Shown here one piece after another: positions 1-8,207 of a stretch of 64,000 nt of DNA. This stretch comes from Flectobacillus longus (GTDB lineage Bacteria; Bacteroidota; Bacteroidia; Cytophagales; Spirosomataceae). The stretch covers positions 145,211-209,210 of the forward strand of contig NZ_JASHIC010000011.1 of assembly GCF_030056705.1 (NCBI RefSeq), given 5' to 3'. The notes under the pieces were generated by a model that was given only the letters and a program-made list of their open reading frames with translations, was not told the DNA's origin and searched no databases. The position numbers and the translations under genes are program-made. How positions within the stretch are numbered: position 1 is the stretch's first letter; each line of letters begins with the position of its first letter.

Positions 1-551
1 TAGCTCAAATTGAATATCATTTCAGACAAATTATGGAAACCTTAGGTCTAGATTTAACGGATGATTCGTTGAAAGGTACTCCAAAACGTGTAGCAAAAAT
101 GTATGTCAAAGAGATTTTTAGTGGTTTAGACCCTAAAAATAAGCCATCTATTGCATTGTTTGAGAATAAGTATCAATACAATGAAATGTTGGTTGAAAAA
201 AATATTTCTTTCTATTCAAATTGTGAGCACCACTTTGTACCAATTTTTGGCAAGGCTCATGTGGCTTATATTGCTGAAGGAAAGGTAGTTGGCTTGTCAA
301 AGCTAAATAGAATTGTTCAGTATTATGCAAAGCGCCCGCAAGTACAAGAGCGCTTGACAGTACAGATTGCTAGGGATTTACAAGAAATTTTGGGTACTGA
401 GAATGTAGCAGTAATGATTGATGCCAAACACCTTTGCGTTGCATCTCGTGGTGTCAAAGATGATACCTCGTCGACAGTAACAAGCTACTATGGTGGTAAA
501 TTTCAAGAGGAAAGCGTACGTCAGGAATTTTTGAAGTATATAGGAATCTAG
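1..551 (+). CDS. folE: GTP cyclohydrolase I, 5' end outside the window
   Basis: Catalyses GTP to 7,8-dihydroneopterin triphosphate, the first step of folate (tetrahydrofolate) synthesis. The frame is open from base 3 through the ATG at 33, and the residues before that Met (IEYHFRQI) continue the conserved family N-terminal region, so the gene begins upstream of the window and 33 is not the real start. Zinc ligands are visible: CEHH in the NCEHHFVPIFG motif and the second Cys in LCVASRGV. The C-terminal part is complete and ends YIGI. A hairpin terminator follows at 589-625. Confidence in the family is very high; only the N-terminus is missing. Confidence 0.96.
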   Translation, partial: AQIEYHFRQIMETLGLDLTDDSLKGTPKRVAKMYVKEIFSGLDPKNKPSIALFENKYQYNEMLVEKNISFYSNCEHHFVPIFGKAHVAYIAEGKVVGLSKLNRIVQYYAKRPQVQERLTVQIARDLQEILGTENVAVMIDAKHLCVASRGVKDDTSSTVTSYYGGKFQEESVRQEFLKYIGI

Positions 552-588
552 CAGATAATGTGATTGTTTCTTGAAGCTCAAACAAATT

Positions 589-625
589 AAGACATTTGAA
601 GTTTATACTTTGAATGTCTTTTTTT
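589..625 (+). terminator. Rho-independent terminator after folE
   Basis: AAGACATT (589-596) pairs with AATGTCTT (613-620) in a longer stem with two mismatches, followed by a T run. It separates folE from the SDR gene at 659. Confidence 0.75.
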
Positions 626-658
626 GTTTAAAAGAATTTTTAAAATATTCCACAAGAT

Positions 659-1360
659 ATGATAAAGAATTATTTAGTTATTGGTGCTAGCTCTGGTATT
701 GGAGAAGCAATTGCCTTGCAACTGCTTGGTGAAGGGCATCAAGTTTTTTCTGCTTCAAGAAATGCTCCGTCAATAGAAGGAATAACTCATTTTACTTGGG
801 ATGCTAATTCCACTGATACTTCAGTATTGGGTCAATTACCCGAATCGATAGATGGACTTGTTTATTGTCCTGGTACAATCAACTTAAAGCCAATCAATCG
901 CTTGAGCTTAGACGACTTTAAAACTGATTTTCAGATAAACCTGATAGGAGCTGTAGCTGTGATTCAAGCAGTTTTGCCCAAGCTCAAAAAAGCAAATGGA
1001 GCATCCATCGTATTGTTTAGTACAGTTGCCGCAAAAATAGGGATGGGTTTTCATGCGTCGGTAGCAGCATCTAAAGGAGCGGTTGAAGGATTGACAAAAT
1101 CTTTGGCTGCTGAGTTATCCCCTGTAAAAATTCGAGTAAACTGCGTGGCTCCATCCTTGACAGATACACCTTTAGCTAAAAACCTGCTTTCTACGGAAGA
1201 GAAAAAAGAAGCTTCCAACAAACGTCATCCCCTTGGAAGAGTTGGTACAACAGAGGATATCGCCCGTATATCTACGTTTTTATTAAATGATTCAGCCTCA
1301 TGGATTACTGGGCAGATAATTGGTGTTGATGGAGGTATGGGAAGTATTAAAGGCGCATAA
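659..1360 (+). CDS. SDR-family oxidoreductase lacking the catalytic Tyr
   Basis: A 233-residue short-chain dehydrogenase/reductase with a Rossmann fold. The NAD(P)-binding motif GASSGIG is at residues 9-15 and the C-terminal motif SWITGQ...VDGG is typical of the superfamily. At the usual YxxxK active site the sequence reads VAASK (residues 135-139), so the catalytic Tyr is Val while the Lys is retained; the catalytic-region Ser (LFSTVA) is present. My recollection is that a subfamily with FHAS-x-AA-x-KGAVEG exists in this phylum, so this is probably not a sequencing error. Substrate unknown. It stands alone between two terminators. Confidence 0.85.
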   Translation: MIKNYLVIGASSGIGEAIALQLLGEGHQVFSASRNAPSIEGITHFTWDANSTDTSVLGQLPESIDGLVYCPGTINLKPINRLSLDDFKTDFQINLIGAVAVIQAVLPKLKKANGASIVLFSTVAAKIGMGFHASVAASKGAVEGLTKSLAAELSPVKIRVNCVAPSLTDTPLAKNLLSTEEKKEASNKRHPLGRVGTTEDIARISTFLLNDSASWITGQIIGVDGGMGSIKGA

Positions 1361-1406
1361 ATTTGAAAGATTATTATTGACTTTGGTATTTTTTCTGTAA
1401 AATTGG

Positions 1407-1440
1407 AACAGCATATTCGTCCGAGTGTGCTGTTTTTTTA
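1407..1440 (+). terminator. Rho-independent terminator after the SDR gene
   Basis: AACAGCA (1407-1413) pairs with TGCTGTT (1428-1434), followed by seven T. It lies between the SDR gene and the SPFH gene, so the latter must have its own promoter within the terminator region or immediately after. Confidence 0.8.
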
Positions 1441-1458
1441 ACCTATAATTTTACAACT

Positions 1459-2379
1459 ATGTCGTTTTTACTTGTATTATTAGTTATTGCCTTCCCTCTG
1501 TTGGCGCTTTCGTTTGCTATTGTAAACCAAGGAACTGTCGCAGTTGTGACTATTTTTGGGAAATATCAGCGAATTATGACGCCAGGGCTAAACTTCAAAA
1601 TCCCATTTGTTGAAGCAATCTTTAAGAAAATCTCTATTCAAAGTCGTTCAATTGAGTTAGAATTCCAAGCTATTACTGCTGACCAAGCCAATGTGAATTT
1701 TAAAGCCATGTTGGTGTATGCCGTAATGAATCAAGAGGAGCAGACAATCAAAAATGTAGCGTTTAAGTTTATGGATGAGCGCTCATTTATGCAAGCCTTG
1801 ATTCGTACAATTGAAGGAACAATTCGTGCATTGGTAGCAACTAAGCGTCAGGCAGAAGTACTTGGTTTGAGAAGCGAAATTGTGATTCAGGTAAAAGAAC
1901 ACATCGATAATACGCTCGAAACGTGGGGATACCATCTGATTGATTTGCAATTGAATGATATTGCATTTGATGAAGCAATTATGCGTTCGATGGCACAAAT
2001 CGTAGCCTCGAATAACCTAAAAGCTGCTGCTGAAAACGAAGGTCAAGCTTTATTAATTACCAAAACTAAAGCTGCTGAGGCAGAAGGAAATGCTATTCGT
2101 ATTGCAGCTGAAGCCGAAAAAGTGGCAGCACAACTACGCGGTCAAGGGGTGGCTTTGTTCCGCGAAGAGGTAGCTAAAGGTATGGCAGAGTCTGCTAAGG
2201 TAATGAAAGACAATCAATTAGACGCATCACTTATTTTGTTTTCGATGTGGACTGAAGCCATTAAGCATTTTGCTGAACAAGGAAAAGGAAATGTGATTTT
2301 CTTGGACGGCTCTACCGAAGGAATGGAGAAAAATATGAAACAACTTACAGCTTTACAACAGCTTAAAGAAGTAAAATAG
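1459..2379 (+). CDS. SPFH/band 7 (stomatin-like) membrane protein
   Basis: A 306-residue protein with one N-terminal transmembrane segment (about residues 1-22), then a band 7/SPFH domain (about 22-195) beginning VNQGTVAVVTIFGKYQRI with the family motif TPGLNFKIPF. Residues 195-250 are Ala/Glu/Lys-rich and likely form a coiled coil, as in flotillins and stomatins (AAEAEKVAAQLRGQG). Such proteins oligomerise at the membrane; the specific role cannot be told from sequence. No NfeD-type partner protease is adjacent. The start fits the hydrophobic N-terminus. The gene converges with the hydrolase gene at 2411 over a shared terminator. Confidence 0.9.
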   Translation: MSFLLVLLVIAFPLLALSFAIVNQGTVAVVTIFGKYQRIMTPGLNFKIPFVEAIFKKISIQSRSIELEFQAITADQANVNFKAMLVYAVMNQEEQTIKNVAFKFMDERSFMQALIRTIEGTIRALVATKRQAEVLGLRSEIVIQVKEHIDNTLETWGYHLIDLQLNDIAFDEAIMRSMAQIVASNNLKAAAENEGQALLITKTKAAEAEGNAIRIAAEAEKVAAQLRGQGVALFREEVAKGMAESAKVMKDNQLDASLILFSMWTEAIKHFAEQGKGNVIFLDGSTEGMEKNMKQLTALQQLKEVK

Positions 2380-2383
2380 ACTC

Positions 2384-2420
2384 AAAACCGTAGACCTTAT
2401 CTTTGAAGGTCTACGGTTTT
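2384..2420. terminator. Bidirectional terminator between convergent genes
   Basis: Perfect 15-bp arms, AAAACCGTAGACCTT (2384-2398) and its complement (2406-2420), with a 7-nt loop. A-rich and T-rich flanks allow function in both directions. The stop codon of the minus-strand hydrolase (2411-2413) lies inside the right arm. Confidence 0.9.
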
Positions 2421-3277
2421 AATAACAAATCTTTTATTAAGTCTTTTCTTTCAGCAGTCAATAAATGCCCATTTTCAGGTAAATAGATATATTGCTTTGG
2501 AGCCTTCGTAATTACAGAATCGAGATAAGCTCCATTTCGAGTATCAATAATCCAATCTTTGCCTCCCTGTAATATAATTACTGGACAGTGAATTTTACTC
2601 CAATCCTTTTCTAAATTCGCTAATTCTTCTTGATGTGCAAATTTTTCTTCGCTTGCTCTATTTACATAAGAAGGTAAAAAAAACTTTATAAATCCCATAT
2701 TCACGGGCTTAGAAAACCACCAGTATTTTTCTAGTTTTGGGGCACATGCAGGAGAAATTAGTAATAATTTTTTGACCATTTCTGGATAGTCCATTGCTAA
2801 TTTGGCGGCAATGGCAGCTCCATACGAACGACCTACTACGGTAACTTCATAGTTAGGATATTTTTGGAGTAATGTGTAAAATGCCTTTGCTTGTTCATCA
2901 ATAGAAACTAGCCTATTATCAGAATGATTATACCCAAATCGGTCTGCTGCAACTATTTTGAACTCTTTTAGTAACAATGAATCATTCAAATAATTTTTAT
3001 ATCCAAACCAAGCACCTGGAGCTCCATGAATGAGAAATAGTAGTTTGTGTCGGATATTGGTAGATTGAGAAAAATAGATTTTTTTATGGTCATATTCTGC
3101 GTAACCAAAGTCAGGTTTTGGGGGTAAGGCAGTATAATATTCATCTACTTGACTAGCACTCATGGTAAAGCCTTGTAGGCAACCACATAGTCCTAAAATA
3201 CTACAAATACTGGCGAGAAAAAGAATACTATATGCTTTCAATGAAGTGTTTCTGATTAAGAGATAAATTGACTTCAT
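2411..3277 (-). CDS. alpha/beta hydrolase, probable lipoprotein
   Basis: A 288-residue protein whose first ~33 residues form a signal peptide with a lipobox-like LCGC, suggesting lipid anchoring. The hydrolase fold shows an oxyanion-type HGAPGAW, the nucleophile elbow GRSYG (GxSxG), a C-terminal acid (GGKDWIID) and His (ENGHLL), so all three catalytic residues appear present. The substrate is unknown. The first 50 nt overlap the 3' end of the upstream cation efflux gene, so the two are likely one transcript. A later Met (residue 39) is possible, but the lipobox supports the longer form. Confidence 0.82.
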   Translation of the reverse strand: MKSIYLLIRNTSLKAYSILFLASICSILGLCGCLQGFTMSASQVDEYYTALPPKPDFGYAEYDHKKIYFSQSTNIRHKLLFLIHGAPGAWFGYKNYLNDSLLLKEFKIVAADRFGYNHSDNRLVSIDEQAKAFYTLLQKYPNYEVTVVGRSYGAAIAAKLAMDYPEMVKKLLLISPACAPKLEKYWWFSKPVNMGFIKFFLPSYVNRASEEKFAHQEELANLEKDWSKIHCPVIILQGGKDWIIDTRNGAYLDSVITKAPKQYIYLPENGHLLTAERKDLIKDLLLKP

Positions 3278-4211
3278 TCCATTCGATATGTTTGGAAATA
3301 GGAAATTTACGAATTGGACAATCTTGCACTTTACAATAATAACAGCAATCGTCTAAACATGGGTCGGCATGTATAAAAATTTCGACGTTACCATGAAATT
3401 CAGCACCTAAAATATCTTCAAACTCATGGACATTGGCATGCACGACTTCAAGATTATAATAACGTGGCAAAGTAATATGACAGTCGATATGAAGATCGGC
3501 ACCGTAGTGTTGGATTCTTAAATTATGAATATCTATCCATTCAGATTTTTTATTATTTTTCAAAATCTGTACTACTTTTTCTAATGTATCTAGGTCTGTT
3601 TCATCCATCAAGCCACCAATGGATTTTCGCATAATCTTTATACCACTCCAACCCATATAAACGGCAAATATCACTGACGCAACGCCATCCACCCATGCTG
3701 ATTTGGTAAATACCACCAACGCAACTGCTGCAATCAGAATGATACCGCTTTGTGCATCTAATTTGAGGTGCTTCCCGTCGGCAATTAAGGTTGGTGATTG
3801 GTATTTGATGCCTTCTTTTTCAATATAATATCCTAAAAACCAATTGACTATAACGCCTGAAATAATAATGCCCAAACCTAACGGTAGGTCAGAAAGAGGT
3901 TGAGGATTGAAAAAGTTTTGGGTAGCATGAAATATGATAAAGATACTAGCTAAGACAATCAAGACTCCTTCAAGGCCAGCCGAAAAAAACTCAATTTTCC
4001 CATGCCCATAAGGGTGGTTGAGGTCTTTGGGCTGTGAGGCTAAATAGATGGCATAAAAGGCAAAACCACTGGCAACTACATTGATGATTGATTCGAGTGC
4101 ATCGGTTAAAATTGCACTTGAATAGGTCATGTAATAGGCCACAAACTTTATAATCATTAATAGTGTACTGACTATAAATGAAGCTAAGATAATCCGATAT
4201 TTAGGGGTCAT
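3228..4211 (-). CDS. Cation diffusion facilitator (CDF) efflux transporter
   Basis: A 327-residue inner-membrane transporter of the CDF family, which exports divalent metals such as Zn2+, Fe2+ or Co2+ in exchange for protons. Six transmembrane segments precede a cytoplasmic domain from about residue 210. The family signature DALESIINVVASG and the metal-site pattern HLKLD (HxxxD) in TM5 are visible. The cytoplasmic tail holds an unusual Cys cluster (CLDDCCYYCKVQDC), perhaps a metal-sensing site. A -7 promoter element (TACCTTTG, complement at 4231-4238) lies upstream. Overlap with the downstream hydrolase suggests co-transcription. Confidence 0.93.
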   Translation of the reverse strand: MTPKYRIILASFIVSTLLMIIKFVAYYMTYSSAILTDALESIINVVASGFAFYAIYLASQPKDLNHPYGHGKIEFFSAGLEGVLIVLASIFIIFHATQNFFNPQPLSDLPLGLGIIISGVIVNWFLGYYIEKEGIKYQSPTLIADGKHLKLDAQSGIILIAAVALVVFTKSAWVDGVASVIFAVYMGWSGIKIMRKSIGGLMDETDLDTLEKVVQILKNNKKSEWIDIHNLRIQHYGADLHIDCHITLPRYYNLEVVHANVHEFEDILGAEFHGNVEIFIHADPCLDDCCYYCKVQDCPIRKFPISKHIEWNEVNLSLNQKHFIESI

Positions 4212-4414
4212 GGTATTGTTAGAATTTCCACAAAGGTACTGAAAGGGAGTTGATTACTGGTTTGGGAAGTTTTATTTATCCTTTACCATTTTGAAAAAAA
4301 ATATTACTCCAATTTTCTTTTAAGCCTTCAGTTTATCAAACGAAAAATATAGGGAATGATTTAGAAAACCGAATCGATTTCGGAATAGTTCAAATAAAAC
4401 GTAATATTTCCTGT

Positions 4415-4444
4415 TTTGTATCTCAGCTTCTTGCTCTACCTTTG
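4415..4444 (+). promoter_or_regulatory. Bacteroidota-type promoter, possibly giving a leaderless mRNA
   Basis: TTTG at 4415-4418 (-33) and TACCTTTG at 4437-4444 (-7), 18-nt spacer. The ATG at 4449 begins four bases after the -7 element, so transcription should start at or next to the start codon. This also rules out the longer reading frame starting at 4416. Confidence 0.65.
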
Positions 4445-4448
4445 TGAT

Positions 4449-4997
4449 ATGACAAAAGAAAAAAATCCTTGGACCAAAACCTCTTCTACCCAAGTATACG
4501 ACAATCCATGGGTAAGTATTCGACACGAGGAAGTGATTAAACCTAACGGCGAACCTGGCATTTATGGGGTAGCGCATTTTAAAAACAAAGCGATTGCAAT
4601 TGTTCCTGTAGATAGTGATTTAAATACTTGGCTGGTAGGACAATATCGTTATCCTTTAGAAGAATATTCTTGGGAAATTCCTATGGGTGGTGGCGCCTTG
4701 GAAGTAGAAAGTATCGAGTCTGCCAAACGAGAATTGAAAGAGGAAACAGGTATTTCTGCCGAAAGCTGGACTGAGTTAGGGCGTATTCATACTTCTAATT
4801 CTGTAACCGACGAAGTTGGTTATATGTATTTGGCCGAAAATCTCACCTTTGGCGAATCTGAGCCAGATGATACCGAAATTTTGAAAATTCAAAAAGTAAG
4901 TTTGTCAAAGGCAATCGAAATGGTTATGAACTCAGAAATCACTGATTCGCTGAGTATTGCCGCTTTGTTAAAAGTTGCAAGATTGAAAGGAATTTAA
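4449..4997 (+). CDS. Nudix hydrolase (ADP-ribose pyrophosphatase-like)
   Basis: A 182-residue Nudix protein that probably hydrolyses ADP-ribose or a related nucleoside diphosphate derivative. The Nudix box core RELKEETG follows GGGALE, giving the metal-binding helix; the spacing of the first Glu is slightly different from the textbook box. The N-terminal part (NPWVSIRHEEV) and WEIPMGGG resemble ADP-ribose pyrophosphatases. The frame is open to 4416, but the promoter at 4415-4444 makes the Met at 4449 (MTKEKNPW) the sensible start. It stands alone upstream of a LysE-family gene. Confidence 0.9.
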   Translation: MTKEKNPWTKTSSTQVYDNPWVSIRHEEVIKPNGEPGIYGVAHFKNKAIAIVPVDSDLNTWLVGQYRYPLEEYSWEIPMGGGALEVESIESAKRELKEETGISAESWTELGRIHTSNSVTDEVGYMYLAENLTFGESEPDDTEILKIQKVSLSKAIEMVMNSEITDSLSIAALLKVARLKGI

Positions 4998-5071
4998 TTA
5001 AGAAAAAACATTTTGTTTGGTAAATAATAACGCACCTTTTTTTACTGAAACAAATTTTAAGATATTCATGT

Positions 5072-5686
5072 ATGATAACAGCAGCGTTTTTTGGCTTTTT
5101 GTATGGTTTTATTCTATGCTTTACTTTTGGTCCAGCCTTTTTTAGATTGATCCAAACGAGTATAGACAATGGTTACAAAAGTGGGATGTTGATTGCCTTG
5201 GGAGTTACGGCAGCAGATGCTATTTTGATGTTTTTTGCAGTTTTTGGAACTGCTTTATTGCCCCAAATCGACAATTTTGATGTTTATCTGTCTGTAGGAG
5301 GAGCGGTGTTATTGATTGGGCTAGGGTTAATCAGTATTTTCAAACAACAACCACAATTAGTTTATCCCAAAACCAAATTTGGTACAGTTCTTTATTACTT
5401 TACCTCTGGGCTATTTCTAAATCTACTTAATCCTTCTAATTATATTGCCGTATTTGGTACATCTACTTATCTAAAAGGAGCACAACATTTTGATTTAGAA
5501 CAGATTATTATCTTCTTCTGTCTGAGTCTGGTAGCAACAATGTTAGCAGAATCGCTTATTTCGTATTATGCTAATAAAATGAAAAAAGTGCTTACTCCCA
5601 AAATCATTGCTCGAATTAACCAAGTCGCTGGCTTGGTTTTTATTGGCTCTGCTATGGCTATCTTGTATAAACAGTTTATGTTTTAA
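5072..5686 (+). CDS. LysE/RhtB-family translocator
   Basis: A 204-residue integral membrane protein with about six hydrophobic segments. The N-terminal FTFGPAFFRLIQTSIDNG and the following GVTAADA match the LysE/RhtB amino-acid exporter family, in which GP-x-x-x-x-x-I is conserved. The probable role is efflux of an amino acid or similar small molecule; the substrate cannot be read from the sequence. It ends 2 nt before the glycerate kinase start, so the two are surely co-transcribed, with the Crp-like gene as third member. Confidence 0.87.
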   Translation: MITAAFFGFLYGFILCFTFGPAFFRLIQTSIDNGYKSGMLIALGVTAADAILMFFAVFGTALLPQIDNFDVYLSVGGAVLLIGLGLISIFKQQPQLVYPKTKFGTVLYYFTSGLFLNLLNPSNYIAVFGTSTYLKGAQHFDLEQIIIFFCLSLVATMLAESLISYYANKMKKVLTPKIIARINQVAGLVFIGSAMAILYKQFMF

Positions 5687-5688
5687 CC

Positions 5689-6828
5689 ATGAATATCCTC
5701 ATCGCTTGTGATTCTTTCAAAGATGCTCTTTCGGCAACGGAGGTATGTATTGCTATTGCTGAAGGAATTCTTTATAATTTTCCAGAATCTCAGATAATTC
5801 AAAAGCCATTGGCTGATGGAGGTGAGGGAACACTCGAAGCATTAAAGGTGGCACTGAATGGAACTTATCAATTTGTACAAACCTTTGATGCCCTGCACCG
5901 ACCTATTGATGCTAGTTATTTGTGGATAGCTGAACAAAAAATAGCTGTTGTCGAAATGGCAAAAGCTTCTGGGTTAGAATTACTCAAACCTGAGGAAAGA
6001 AATGTTATGAAGACTTCTACCTTTGGAACGGGCGTACTAATTAGACATGCACTTGATAAAGGAGCCCAAAAGATATTTTTGACCGTAGGGGGGAGTGCCA
6101 CCAACGACGCAGGAATGGGAATGGCGAAAGCATTAGGCTATAAGTTCTTGAATGATAAAGGAAACGATTTGGAAGCGTCAGGCGAAAATTTAAAGAAAAT
6201 AGCTTCTATCAATGCCAAGTATATAGATAAAAGAATTCATTTGACTGAATTTTATGTGGCAACAGATGTCACAAACACACTTTTTGGAAAAAATGGAGCT
6301 GCTTACATATATGCGCCACAAAAGGGTGCGAATCAAGAGGAGGTTATAGAATTAAATCATGGTCTTGAGCATATTCATCAACTTTTTAAAGATACATTTT
6401 CAATAGACACACAAGAGATAGCAGGTTCGGGCGCAGGTGGAGGAATAGGCGCAGGGGGTATTTGTTTTTTAGGAGGAAAAGTCATTTCGGCTGCCCACTG
6501 GGTTTTTGAAGCTATCGGTTTATCATCAGCGATTGAACAAACTGATATAGTTATTACAGGTGAAGGTCGTATTGATAGTCAATCTTTTCAAGGAAAAGTG
6601 CTTTCTGAAGTCTTGAAATATGCTAAAACATATCATAAACCTATCTTTGGGGTAGCTGGACAAATTCAAGAACTTGATAAGCTTTTGGAAATTCCCGAAA
6701 TGGTATATGTTAGTGCTATTCAGACTGGGCCACAATCACTGGCAGATTCGTTAAAAAACTCCAGAGAATTACTTATTCAGAAAGGAAAAGTTATCGGGAA
6801 AATGCTCAAAACGATTTATCATGGATAA
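5689..6828 (+). CDS. glxK: Glycerate 2-kinase (GlxK/GarK family)
   Basis: A 379-residue kinase that phosphorylates D-glycerate with ATP to 2-phosphoglycerate, feeding glycolysis. Family landmarks are present: ACDSFKDALSA near the N-terminus, PLADGGEGT, GGSATNDAGMGMA and ITGEGRID near the C-terminus. Length is normal for the family. It follows the LysE-type transporter by 2 nt and overlaps the Crp-like regulator by 8 nt, suggesting a small operon. The symbol is by family; garK would be equally valid. Confidence 0.92.
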   Translation: MNILIACDSFKDALSATEVCIAIAEGILYNFPESQIIQKPLADGGEGTLEALKVALNGTYQFVQTFDALHRPIDASYLWIAEQKIAVVEMAKASGLELLKPEERNVMKTSTFGTGVLIRHALDKGAQKIFLTVGGSATNDAGMGMAKALGYKFLNDKGNDLEASGENLKKIASINAKYIDKRIHLTEFYVATDVTNTLFGKNGAAYIYAPQKGANQEEVIELNHGLEHIHQLFKDTFSIDTQEIAGSGAGGGIGAGGICFLGGKVISAAHWVFEAIGLSSAIEQTDIVITGEGRIDSQSFQGKVLSEVLKYAKTYHKPIFGVAGQIQELDKLLEIPEMVYVSAIQTGPQSLADSLKNSRELLIQKGKVIGKMLKTIYHG

Positions 6829-7414
6829 TCCTGAAGAATCATATCGTTTGTTTGAAAGAACGGTAAATTCATTCCAGATTCTCAATCAAGAGGAATTACG
6901 AAGGTTTTATACACTTTTTAAACCAATCGGTTACAGCCGAAAATCTGTATTGACAGAGGCTGGTTCTACAGAAAAGTATTTATATTTTGTAACTGAAGGT
7001 GTCCAAAGGATTGTCTTTCAAGATGATTTAGGGTACGAAGCTACTATTTTATTTACCTATCAAGCAAATTTTGGAGGTGTTCTTGATTCAATGCTGACAG
7101 GTCGAACTACCAAATATACTTATGAGACTCTGACCAAATCTACCTTGTTGCGTGCCAATATTTACGAGGTTCGAGATTTAGGGAAAATCTACCCTGCGAT
7201 AAATCAATTACTGTTTGAAGGTTTGTTGTATGCCTTTAGTGGTTTGCTCGAAAGATTAGTAGAAATACAATGTTATTCAGCAGAAGAAAAATTTAGAATT
7301 TTATTGAAAAGAAGTCCCCATATTCTTCAAATCGTTCCTCATAAGTATTTGGCAAATTACATTGGAATCGACGCAACCAATTTTAGCAAGCTCATTAATT
7401 CTATTAAATTATAA
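6821..7414 (+). CDS. Crp/Fnr-family transcriptional regulator
   Basis: A 197-residue protein with a cyclic-nucleotide-binding-like beta roll (about residues 10-130, with YLYFVTEGVQRIVFQDD in the core) and a short C-terminal winged-helix region (KYLANYIGIDATNFSKLINSI). The arrangement is the usual one for Crp-like regulators of Bacteroidota, whose ligand is often unknown. It overlaps glxK by 8 nt, so translational coupling is likely and it may regulate the glycerate kinase/LysE operon; that is inference from position. Confidence 0.82.
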   Translation: MDNPEESYRLFERTVNSFQILNQEELRRFYTLFKPIGYSRKSVLTEAGSTEKYLYFVTEGVQRIVFQDDLGYEATILFTYQANFGGVLDSMLTGRTTKYTYETLTKSTLLRANIYEVRDLGKIYPAINQLLFEGLLYAFSGLLERLVEIQCYSAEEKFRILLKRSPHILQIVPHKYLANYIGIDATNFSKLINSIKL

Positions 7415-7485
7415 ATCTTAGAAAATACCAAGATTTTAAAATTATGGCTCATTTACCTTTGTATTGAAATCAACTATTTTAAATC

Positions 7486-8049
7486 ATGGGATTAACCTAT
7501 TTTGATACAAAAGAAGAACTTCTCCATTTTTTATTACAACTCACAGAAAAACAATTGGATAAGGTTGTAGAATGGCGATATACAGCCGATGCAATAACAT
7601 TATTACAAGCTAGCCATACAGCAGGGTGGAGTGTCGCCCAATGTTTGGCACATCTAAATGCTTACAGTGACTATTATCTGCGAAGCTTTCAAGAAGGGAT
7701 GTCAACTAATGAGAAATTCTTGCAGAATCATTCCATCAAATCGACATGGTTGGGGAAATTGGCAATCAAAAGTATGCACCCTGAAACAGGAAAAAGCAAG
7801 TTTAAAGCAATGAAAGGCTATATTCCTGACTCTGAGCTTCCTGCACTTGATGTATTAGATAGGTTTATAACTCATCAAAAGAGTTTACTGGAAATTCTTA
7901 GGCTTGCCAAAGATTATCAACTCAATCAGATTAAAATCCCTATCTCAATTGCAAAATTTTTGTCCTTGAGATTAGGTGATGCGCTTTATTTTTTAATAAT
8001 CCATCAGGAAAGACATATACTTCAAGCAGAAAGAAATTTGAGGAAATAA
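7486..8049 (+). CDS. DinB-family protein
   Basis: A 187-residue four-helix-bundle protein of the DinB/YfiT type. The conserved SVAQCLAHLNAYSDYYL helix carries one putative metal-ligand His, and LIIHQERHILQAERN near the C-terminus the others. DinB-like proteins are metal-dependent transferases or have unknown function. A -7 element (TACCTTTG, 7454-7461) lies 24 nt before the ATG, so it is transcribed on its own. A bidirectional terminator follows at 8096-8135. Confidence 0.85.
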   Translation: MGLTYFDTKEELLHFLLQLTEKQLDKVVEWRYTADAITLLQASHTAGWSVAQCLAHLNAYSDYYLRSFQEGMSTNEKFLQNHSIKSTWLGKLAIKSMHPETGKSKFKAMKGYIPDSELPALDVLDRFITHQKSLLEILRLAKDYQLNQIKIPISIAKFLSLRLGDALYFLIIHQERHILQAERNLRK

Positions 8050-8095
8050 ACTTTTTCCATTAAGGTTGCGACTTAGAACCTATTTACTATTAACC

Positions 8096-8135
8096 AAAAA
8101 AGGCATTCGAAAAACTCATTCCGAATGCCTTTTTT
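8096..8135. terminator. Bidirectional terminator
   Basis: Perfect 14-bp arms AAAAAAGGCATTCG (8096-8109) and complement (8122-8135), 12-nt loop, between the DinB gene (+) and the GH3-like gene (-). Confidence 0.9.
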
Positions 8136-8162
8136 GATACTATATTCCCCAATAACATATCT

Positions 8163-8188
8163 CTAGATGCAAAGCATTGCATCTCTAC
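8163..8188. repeat. REP-like palindrome
   Basis: AGATGCAA (8165-8172) and TTGCATCT (8177-8184) form a hairpin within a CTCTAGATGC...GCATCTCTAC context. It resembles the GTAGAGA palindromes scattered in many Bacteroidota genomes; a second relative is the terminator at 61284-61312. Confidence 0.5.
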
Positions 8189-8207
8189 TGATGTAGATTT
8201 ACGCTAT

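Noticed and set aside
5072..7414. LysE, glycerate kinase and Crp-like genes as a novel system
   Set aside because: Each is a common family and the order is explained as a small metabolic operon; there is no evidence beyond adjacency.
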